From Tetmemena sp. SeJ-2015 (Eukaryota; Ciliophora; Spirotrichea; Sporadotrichida; Oxytrichidae), in NCBI GenBank assembly GCA_027382625.1, contig JAJKFJ010006247.1, positions 1 to 17,914 on the forward strand: a stretch of DNA of 17,914 nucleotides, given 5' to 3'. Below are positions 6,994 through 13,510 of this stretch, piece by piece. Under the pieces are notes generated by a model. It was not told where the DNA came from, ran no database searches, and saw nothing but the letters and a program-made list of their open reading frames with translations. Made by a program: the position numbers and the translations under genes. Each line of letters starts with the position of its first letter. Position 1 is the stretch's first letter.

Positions 6994-9562
6994 TAAAATT
7001 ATTTTTATGTTAACTATTGAGTGAGTCTTCTTGCTTCCTCTAAACAAAGTGGTGATCAGTTGTGCGATGAGGGCTACAAAACATATCAAAATTTTATCCC
7101 ATTAGAAATGAGTCTTTTCCTTTCAACTTAAGATACATTATATATTTTCATTTTGAATATAATGTATAAATAATAAAAAAAATGCGATATCTATTTTCAC
7201 TTATATTTTTTATAAAGATTAATATAATTCAATAAATAAAAGTAGTAATTATGGTAATTTTTAAAAATTCCTTTCTGACTATATTTACTAGCTTGTTTAG
7301 CTCTTCCTGACTAGCATCATTAACTATTTCTTAATCTTGCTTCTCGTTCTGTTTATCAATAAATTTGGCATTCATTTTATTGTCTGTCTCTTCTTTCATC
7401 TGAGTAATATCTTCAGTCTGAAATTTTATAATGATTCAATTTCTTTTTAAGGGGATTACTTAATTAAAGCTAACTTAGCTTCAAAGATATTTTATCAATA
7501 CTTAATTAACTAGTTAATCTATAAACTTTATTATAAACTTCTAAATATTTATATTTATATTTCTATTAGGACTGAAGAATTTACACTCAGTAAAACTTTT
7601 TTTTATGTATCTAACCATTATGCTAATTATTTTTTTTGGAAATTAAAATTCTTATAAAATAAAAAATTTAGACCCAATTTTTATATTAATTTAGGGAATT
7701 ACTGATTATTCATAATTGAATTTGCACTATTAAGCTTATTGCATATGAAAAGTTGTCTCTACATAAGATTTTTCCTTAAATAGAATAAGTGATATAATTT
7801 AATTAATTTCAGTGGGTTCATTTTAGATGAGAATCTGATTTTAGGTTATTTAGTCTTCAATAGTAGCAGAATTTTATCTTTGATTTAACGATTTGTCATT
7901 AGTTTGAATTAAGGGGGAGTCACTGTCCTCTTATCTATCTATGAATTAGTCACTCGACCCTTTCTAATCTATTTCTTGAGCATAAGAGATCGATTGTCTT
8001 GTTTAATTTTTGTACTGGCGCTCTTTGTTTTCTGCTCTGAATACTTTAACTGCTTTTACGGTGCATCTAATTAAAAAACATGCGAAATTTTATGACTTTA
8101 ATTAAGCCAAAAACTGTATTTAGTTTAAAGGGAAGTTAAGATAAAGATTTTTCATATTTTATGAAAAATATGCATTATAATTTAGTGCATTCATAGAAAA
8201 GGAAAAGTAAAAGTATAGCTAGAAGAATTTGAATTATCAGGTCGGGCAGTATTATATTTACCATTACTCATTTTAAATTTCTATATAAAAAAATAAAAAC
8301 AAAAAAATCCTTGAATTAAAATGGAATTTTTATTCTAAAAGCTTATTAAGAAGTTGATTTTTTTATATAGAAACAATTCTCTGTATTAATTCAGTTCAAA
8401 GAAATTCAATATAAAAATAAGACTTAATTAAACTCCAAGAAAACTACCAATAAATATTGTAGGCATCATGACAGATGCAACTGAGTAATCTATAACCACA
8501 GAGTCTTTAACAGGATTCTTATCCTTAAACACATAGATGTATCGCACTACAGCGCACACAAAGATTGCGAAACCTGTAATGGCTATGGCCTATTTAGTCT
8601 CAAAGTGGAAAAATGCGATCAAGAGTGGTATTAAGTCACCGCTCCCTCCTATACCTGCCATGTTGCAAAGTGTAAGAAGCAAGCATATCGTAAAAATGCC
8701 AGCTACTTCGATACCCAGCACTGGGAAAACCCCTTTGTGAACACATATATGGGAGTCAGAGTTACAAATTTAATAGTCCTCACACTGTGAATCATCAAAG
8801 CAGGCACTAGCCTCTCTGTTAGCGTTTACTACTAAAGAAGAGGTCCATATAATTAAGAGGACTGCAAAGAATAGCTAGAGAATCTTGTTATTTCTGTAAG
8901 TACTATATCTGATTTTCATTTAATTTTAAACTATCTTTAACATATTCTATTAAACTATGAGAAGATTAGATCAGGCAAGAAGATAAGAACTATAATTGTG
9001 ATGTCTATAATAGGAGGTTTAGTTTCAGGGGCATTTGGGTTAGGAGGAGGCGTCATATATAATCCCCTCTTTTTAAGAATGGGAGCACCGCCTGCTGTGG
9101 CCTCTGCTACAGGTATGTTCATGGTAATGTTTTCAAATTTTGGATCGAGTATCACTTACCTCGTCTATCAAACTCTCATAATCAGCTATGGGCTTTGGAT
9201 TTCCCTTTTTGCAGTCTTAAGCTCTTTACTTGGGCTATTCCTTCTCAATAAATTAGTTAATGATTTGCTTTTAAAAAAGATTAAGCAAAAATAATTATTC
9301 TTCTTAAATATCAAGGGGCAAACCCATCCGTTTAGAAAAGATAATTTCAATTTTTCTAAATTAAATACAAGGATTTTCGAGATAAAATATTTTAATTGAA
9401 TAAATTTTAGTTAAGAAGTTGAATAGGTAATCGCCGATAGTGATATTGTTGGCTCTTGTTCTGGGGATAAGCGCAGCTTTAGTTCCTATATTTGGAACTC
9501 TAGATCTCATAAACGACGTTCACCAGGGGAAGAGCATTACAGAATTTAACTCACTTTGCTGA
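6994..9562. CDS. TauE/SafE-family membrane transporter, scrambled with an inversion
   Basis: Seven MDSs assemble into one 522-codon frame. MDS1 8919-8432, MDS2 8269-8185, MDS3 8066-7808, MDS4 7417-7268 and MDS5 7124-6994 lie on the minus strand; MDS6 8921-9260 and MDS7 9407-9562 on the plus strand. TauE/SafE proteins are multi-pass permeases for sulfite-, sulfonate- or related anions; the substrate here is unknown. Seen in order: a signal-anchor-like N-terminus, a Cys-rich luminal segment, the first repeat motif Gly-Ile-Gly-Gly-Ser-Gly...Ile-Pro-Leu-Leu, Leu-Pro-Asp-Leu-Ile-Ile in a membrane helix, a long Gln/Glu-rich cytosolic linker (MDS3-4), His-Phe-Gln-Trp, Arg-Gly-Ser-Lys-Lys, then the second repeat motif Gly-Ala-Phe-Gly-Leu-Gly-Gly-Gly...Asn-Pro. 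The stop is TGA 9560-9562 after Asn-Ser-Leu-Cys. All six junctions keep phase. The MDS5-MDS6 junction is the least certain and may skip a membrane helix. Confidence 0.87.
7125..7275 (-). other. IES, 151 bp, pointer TTCCTTTC between MDS4 and MDS5
   Basis: TTCCTTTC occurs at 7268-7275 and 7117-7124. The join produces Arg-Lys-Glu-Lys-Thr-His-Phe-Gln-Trp, a motif I associate with ciliate TauE proteins just before the next membrane helix. Confidence 0.82.
7418..7813 (-). other. IES, 396 bp, pointer TTCAGT between MDS3 and MDS4
   Basis: TTCAGT occurs at 7808-7813 and 7412-7417. The junction joins two parts of the charged cytosolic linker (Asn-Glu-Pro-Thr-Glu-Asp-Ile-Thr-Gln) in phase. The interior is AT-rich with no recognised feature. 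Confidence 0.78.
8067..8190 (-). other. IES, 124 bp, pointer GTGCAT between MDS2 and MDS3
   Basis: GTGCAT occurs at 8185-8190 and 8061-8066. The junction reads Phe-Tyr-Glu-Cys-Thr-Val-Lys-Ala and is in phase. MDS2 is only about 85 bp and encodes one membrane helix. Confidence 0.78.
8270..8435 (-). other. IES, 166 bp, pointer ACTC (plus strand) between MDS1 and MDS2
   Basis: ACTC occurs at 8432-8435 and 8266-8269. Joining gives Leu-Gly-Val-Met-Val-Asn-Ile-Ile-Leu-Pro-Asp, which matches the expected TauE helix. Outside the pointer the IES carries in-frame TGA on the minus strand. Confidence 0.75.
8432..8919 (-). CDS. TauE/SafE gene MDS1 (N-terminus)
   Basis: ATG at 8919-8917 starts the gene. 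The segment encodes a hydrophobic signal-anchor, a lumenal stretch with five Cys (Ser-Ala-Cys-Phe-Asp-Asp to Ile-Cys-Val-His), the first TauE repeat and two further membrane helices, ending at Gly-Ser-Phe-Leu-Gly-Val. It is one uninterrupted frame using TAG/TAA as Gln. Only two bases separate its start codon from the earliest possible start of MDS6 on the other strand, so its 5' leader probably overlaps MDS6. Confidence 0.9.
9253..9406 (+). other. IES, 154 bp, pointer TTAGTTAA between MDS6 and MDS7
   Basis: TTAGTTAA occurs at 9253-9260 and 9407-9414. Joining gives Leu-Asn-Lys-Leu-Val-Lys-Lys-Leu-Asn-Arg-Gln-Ser-Pro in phase, leading into the last membrane helix. Confidence 0.87.
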
Positions 9563-9954
9563 CAAAGATAGATAGTCAAAGCTATTTCTTGTATCAAATC
9601 TACAATCGAATATTATGACTCTTTTAATTTCGCTTTTAAGACTTTATTCGACAATATGAATCCTCCAGATTGATTTAATTCTTATCTTTAAATCTAAATG
9701 CAAATAATTAAGCAATATATTTATAAAATTTGAGGTTTGTAAAAAAGATTCTTTAAAATTGATCTATCAAATAAAGGCAAGGTAGATAATTTAAGTAGTT
9801 TATTGAAGCATCAATAAACTCTGATTAACTTTAATTTAAAAATAATTGTATGTATCTAATGAACAATTAATTTTTGCCTGAAAGAATTATGTCAGAGGAG
9901 TGAAATTTATAGCCACATTTTAGTTTTAGAGCTTGTTCCTTTTAAACATTTTTA
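9563..9954. other. 3' flank of the transporter gene, AT-rich, nothing firm
   Basis: The region after the TGA at 9560-9562 probably holds the 3' untranslated part and the somatic chromosome end. A minus-strand frame around 9690-9560 (Leu-Lys-Ala-Lys-Leu-Lys-Glu-Ser) looks weakly coding, but I cannot place it. Confidence 0.35.
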
Positions 9955-10191
9955 ATGGCCACAACTGATAAGATGCAGCAGAAGATTATGAACACCACAA
10001 AGCAAAACCAGTCCAAAAATGAACAAGTCTTTATGTTAACTCAAATCATATTTTAAAATGATTTCTAAATCTATATTTAAAAAATTGATTCAATATATAA
10101 TTTAAATAAATTCCAAGTTTTTTATTCTTAAATTAATAAATATGGCTTGCTTGTGTTTCTCCTGTTCTAAACTCTTTTTCATTTTATTTGA
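9955..10191 (+). CDS. Possible small ORF or first MDS of an unknown gene
   Basis: ATG 9955 begins a 78-codon frame ending at TGA 10189-10191. Only the first 27 codons have clear coding composition (Met-Ala-Thr-Thr-Asp-Lys-Met-Gln-Gln-Lys, then Asn-Gln-Ser-Lys-Asn-Glu-Gln). After about 10040 the sequence is AT-rich and resembles an IES. It looks like a hydrophilic N-terminus whose continuation is not evident here. Confidence 0.3.
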
Positions 10192-10199
10192 AAATACTT

Positions 10200-10563
10200 T
10201 ATGTTATATTTTGAAATCGATTTAAAATCGGTGATTGATTAAAATAATAAATGGATAGTGGCAATTAAAATCATAGATTTAACACCTTGATCTGCAGCTA
10301 GCTCAATAGCGGATCAAAAATTAAATATTAGTTTTTTTCATTAATAATCGCATCAGCACCAATCAGTAGTGAAATATGATTCACTCACTCTTCATCTTCT
10401 TCCATTTTATTTTCATTAAAACTTGTGTTGCTCATTACTTTGGACTGAGTGCTCCCACACAAAAGTTTCAAGGATATAAAGTTCTTAGACTTTTTAAGCT
10501 CAATCGATTGGTTTAATAATTCACCAAATTGGATATAGTTCAACACTCAATCATTTCTACCAT
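10200..10563 (-). pseudogene. Ankyrin-like gene fragment, copy A of an inverted repeat pair
   Basis: On the minus strand, Ser-Lys-Asn-Phe-Ile-Ser-Leu-Lys-Leu-Leu-Cys (around 10490-10455) is followed by an acidic stretch. Next come Leu-Leu-Ile-Gly-Ala-Asp-Ala-Ile-Ile-Asn-Glu-Lys, then in another frame Ala-Ile-Glu-Leu-Ala-Ala-Asp-Gln-Gly. The last two resemble the turn and helix parts of an ankyrin repeat. A TGA near 10385 and a frame change near 10310 interrupt it; either small IESs or decay could explain this. A related sequence lies on the plus strand at 15555-15860 and extends into non-coding DNA (AATCACCGATTTT in both). I cannot tell whether copy A is an intact multi-MDS gene or a relic. 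Confidence 0.5.
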
Positions 10564-10917
10564 TTTAATTTAATATCTTATTCAATTCTGATTTTTTTAT
10601 TTAATTCTCAGATATAATGAGGCATTCTCAAATATGCTTTATGCATAGTTCAAAGAGTATTAAGTGTACAAAATTCAAATAAATGTAAAAATTTATTCAA
10701 ATAATTATTATCTTAAATTTAAAAATAAAATTCGAATCATATTTAATACATTAATCAATAAGATTATATAATTATTTTTTAATTTCTTGCAATCCTTGCA
10801 AAGAATATTTGCTTTAAATATTATTTAAATACCCAATTGATAAATCAATCAATCTATCTTCTTAGTAATGTTTTTGTTGATTATGAAGGAAGCGTTAAGA
10901 TAAAATTAACTTGCAAA
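10564..10917. other. AT-rich spacer 5' of the F-box-like gene
   Basis: No coding frame or repeat is visible. The 5' leader and germline flank of the gene starting at 10918 probably lie here. Confidence 0.4.
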
Positions 10918-12271
10918 ATGAATAAGAAAGCACACAAATGGCCCCTCCCTGCCATATTTGAATCACTTTAGTTCATTCCAAACGCCGACAAGATAAATTT
11001 ATCGCTAGTTTCTAAGAAATTTCACTCTGAAATAGTTCCCAGACTTTTTGGCGATAAAGAATGGCAAGTCAGACAAGATTAGGTCTTTGCTAGCTGCTCT
11101 AAGCAAGAAAATCTTATTATAGAGACAGTCAATACAAAAGCATTTCTTATTTTAGAATGTGTATTTATTAATTGTATAGGAAAAACTTACAGCAAAAATA
11201 TAAATCTAAAAGCACACTAATAGACCTTTCTTTAGGACTATTAACAGCGACTCCTAGAATGGCCTGACATCACTCCTATAAATATTTTCTTTTTCTCTTT
11301 TTAATTTATTAACTCCCTCTATGGTTGACCAAATTTCTGAAAAAATTCTGAGGATAGACGAGATGGAGCAGTTTTACAGTAGGAAGCGAAATTGCTTCTA
11401 CCTCTTTATAGCCTTTATGCTTCATCACGGGGAGCGCGACGCTCGATCTGTAAACTTTGGATAGTAAACTCGCGAGATTATGTTCTACAAACTTGATCTC
11501 ACAAATGATAAACTCACTCTATAAAATTATTTGGGAATAAACCAAAGGTGGGACATCAAACTGTATGTGTAAAACGGAGACTGCTTTGGAATAAACTAGT
11601 GGGGTGTCATTTACTAATACCACGATGAACTCAATGAGTGGAAACGTGTTGTATTGCAAAATCAAAATTCGAAATCAATTAAAGGTATTGAATATATGCT
11701 TTTCTATACAGAACTTTTAAATTTAAGAGTTTTCCTAGTCTATAAAATCTAAGGTAGTTTGTTAAGTCTGCGCCTAAATTTTTATAAAAATCATTACTTC
11801 TTTTAAGTCGGGACTGGTGATGATTAGGTAATTGTGCTCCTATGCTCAGTAGGCATATACTCCAGAGAGATCAAAATTAAATTGATATCTTATTATTAAA
11901 CTTAAATTAACCTAGTAAGTGGAGCGAACCACGACATCTGCTAGAAATATATAGTAGACAATCCAAATAAATCCTGCAACTTCATAGCTGATAAAGCTAT
12001 CGCAGTCTCTACTGATAATGGGAATTTTTCAGTACTCTATTTTCAATTATTGGATCCTGAGTTGCCACTCTATTTGCTGGACGTAGATAAACTAACTTTT
12101 AAAAAGGGTTTTTTCAAAAAGAACCAACGTAATTCCGAGGTGTTCCGATAAATAAAGGACCTGGACATTAAAGTCACCGAAGCTCACCATTCTTTATAGA
12201 GAGCCCAGGCGATTCATATCGCAGGAGTAGGAATTATCGAATACTCTTTTATATCATCATTTAGTAGTTGA
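10918..12271 (+). CDS. F-box-like protein, up to four MDSs
   Basis: ATG 10918 to TGA 12269-12271, about 404 residues after removal of three IESs. The N-terminus fits an F-box: Leu-Pro-Ala-Ile-Phe-Glu-Ser-Leu, Ile-Pro-Asn-Ala-Asp-Lys-Ile-Asn-Leu-Ser-Leu-Val-Ser-Lys-Lys-Phe, then Pro-Arg-Leu-Phe. F-box proteins bind Skp1 and present targets to SCF ubiquitin ligases in cytosol or nucleus. The remainder is rich in predicted strands (Trp-Gly-Val-Ile-Tyr, Val-Gly-Thr-Gly-Asp-Asp-Gln-Val-Ile-Val, Ala-Val-Ser-Thr-Asp-Asn-Gly-Asn-Phe-Ser-Val), perhaps a WD- or SMI1-like substrate domain, which I cannot confirm. The 40-bp IES is required for the frame. The 69- and 30-bp ones are multiples of three and rest on pointers and composition. 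TAG/TAA are Gln throughout. Transcription converges with the lipocalin gene. Confidence 0.78.
11272..11311 (+). other. IES, 40 bp, pointer ACTCC
   Basis: ACTCC occurs at 11272-11276 and 11312-11316. Excision joins Trp-Pro-Asp-Ile-Thr-Pro to Ser-Met-Val-Asp-Gln and corrects a one-base phase shift; without it the upstream frame meets TGA shortly after. Confidence 0.85.
11682..11750 (+). other. Candidate IES, 69 bp, pointer AAGGTA
   Basis: AAGGTA occurs at 11682-11687 and 11751-11756. The interior is AT-rich but open in frame and a multiple of three, so only the repeat and composition support excision. A GT...AG intron in the same place is an alternative. Confidence 0.45.
11874..11903 (+). other. 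Candidate IES, 30 bp, pointer AAATTAA
   Basis: AAATTAA occurs at 11874-11880 and 11904-11910. Excision yields Glu-Ile-Lys-Ile-Asn-Leu-Val-Ser-Gly. Length is a multiple of three, so the frame does not test it. Confidence 0.5.
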
Positions 12272-12555
12272 TTTGTCACCAAAGTCATTTAATCCTGATA
12301 TCATCTATCTATCTTCCTCAATTGAATACATCAACTAAAAGATATTCAATTATATAATTCATAAAACCTTGGCTTATAATTCAAATTTTGATTTTGATAA
12401 TTTTAGAATTCATGAAGTTAAGAAATTGAATCTTGTCAACTCTAGAAAAATAATATATACAAAGTGATGTGACTGCATCACTTCCTTCAATATAACCATA
12501 TGCACTAGACTTTGAGACACGTGCTTAATTAAAGACTTCAAATCACAATTCAATA
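12272..12555. other. Spacer between two convergent genes
   Basis: This 284-bp stretch separates the stop of the F-box-like gene from the stop of the lipocalin gene. It is AT-rich with no evident gene. It should contain both 3' ends and the germline DNA between two somatic chromosomes. Confidence 0.5.
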
Positions 12556-13298
12556 TCAATTCCAGAAGTCATTACCCCAGCACTTGAAAGATTCTCCCTT
12601 ATCGAAATCTGAGGGTCCTTTTCCGAATTCTGCTAGCTTTTCCTTGATCTGCTTTCTGTGGTAAATGGAGGGAGTCTTGTCTCTGGTCAGGACAACGTAA
12701 TAAAATTGAGCAATGAAATTTCATCGAATTTCCTCATCACTATTTAGATTATAATGAGTGGCTGTAATAATTTCCTATATGAATTTGCTAAAAAAAATTT
12801 ATAATCTTCATAGTAGAATACACCGTAGGACTGGCAGACTCTAGCGATTAGGTAGCTGTAGTAGTCGGTGTATGCGATTCTAAATGATCTGACTCTGTGA
12901 GAAGTGTAGCTCTCGAGCAAGTTCTTAGGGCGATCCTGCTGATAGTAGCAGACTGCAGTGTTAGTGAGGTACTGTGTGGGCTCACAGTCCATCTCGAATG
13001 TCTTGATTGCAGAGTCATTTGAGTTGGAGTTGAAAAGATTTTGAACTACCACGAAGCGAGAATCAGTGGCGTTGTCCTGCATCATCAGCCATGAGGCGCA
13101 ATCGTAATTATTGTCACTCTTCAACTGAGGAGTAACTAGGTATTCATACCACAGACCCATCATCTTAGTCACGTTCAGCATCTTATCTGGAATGTCGCTT
13201 CTCACACCTTGGCAAAGCCCCCACTCTCTCTCGGCTGAGGCTACACCCAAAAGAGCCATCACTACTACTACTGAAGCTGCTAATGAACGAGTTTGCAT
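12556..13298 (-). CDS. Secreted lipocalin-like protein, two MDSs
   Basis: Chosen start ATG 13298-13296; stop TGA 12558-12556; 216 residues after removing a 92-bp IES. The N-terminus is a signal peptide (Arg-Ser-Leu, a Val/Ala/Leu core, Ala-Ser-Ala). Then comes the lipocalin signature Met-Gly-Leu-Trp-Tyr-Glu-Tyr (Gly-x-Trp-Tyr), followed by strand-rich sequence and several Cys (Tyr-Asp-Cys-Ala-Ser, Met-Asp-Cys-Glu, Val-Cys-Tyr-Tyr, Arg-Val-Cys-Gln-Ser). The C-terminal MDS adds Tyr-Tyr-Val-Val-Leu-Thr-Arg-Asp, the last barrel strand, and a final helix ending Cys-Trp-Gly-Asn-Asp-Phe-Trp-Asn. Lipocalins carry small hydrophobic ligands outside the cell; apolipoprotein D is the closest general type. 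An upstream in-frame ATG at 13361 is AT-rich and not followed by a signal peptide, so I rejected it as the start. Confidence 0.9.
12708..12799 (-). other. IES, 92 bp, pointer AAAATT (plus strand), in the lipocalin gene
   Basis: AAAATT occurs at 12702-12707 and 12794-12799. Removal joins Glu-Asp-Tyr-Lys-Phe directly to Tyr-Tyr-Val-Val-Leu-Thr-Arg in phase (499 + 152 = 651 bp). Left in place, the reading frame goes out of phase and loses the C-terminus. Confidence 0.9.
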
Positions 13299-13510
13299 CT
13301 TATTAAAGAATGTTCTACAATAAAATATTATAGATTCACACATCAAACTTAATTTTATCATGCCTGAATCTTTCTAAAAGATAGTCGATGAGAATGATAA
13401 AAGAAAGAATATAAAATGTTGGGATTAAATTCAACGAATTGAAAAATATCTTTAGAGGCAGCGTTAGGCGGCATAAAATTACAAAAATTTTAAAAGTTAC
13501 GATTTTTAAG
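13299..13510. promoter_or_regulatory. Divergent intergenic region between lipocalin and membrane protein genes
   Basis: The two genes are transcribed away from each other, so both 5' leaders lie within 212 bp. No promoter motif can be named. TTAGAGGCAGCGTTA (13452-13466) nearly repeats TTAGAGGCAACGTTA in MDS4 of the downstream gene (13861-13875). Confidence 0.4.

Noticed and set aside
8537..8740. A 67-codon plus-strand open frame, and the minus-strand frame at 8955-9155
   Set aside because: Both are antisense shadows of transporter MDS1 and MDS6.
7779..8951. An inverted 9-bp match (AATAGAATA at 7779-7787; TATTCTATT at 8943-8951) that would join transporter MDS3 directly to MDS6 in phase
   Set aside because: It skips MDS4 and MDS5, whose pointers (TTCAGT, TTCCTTTC) are in phase and which supply expected TauE-family linker and helix sequence.
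13299..13361. An upstream in-frame ATG (13361) for the lipocalin
   Set aside because: The extra residues are AT-rich codons and would bury the signal peptide that begins at 13298.
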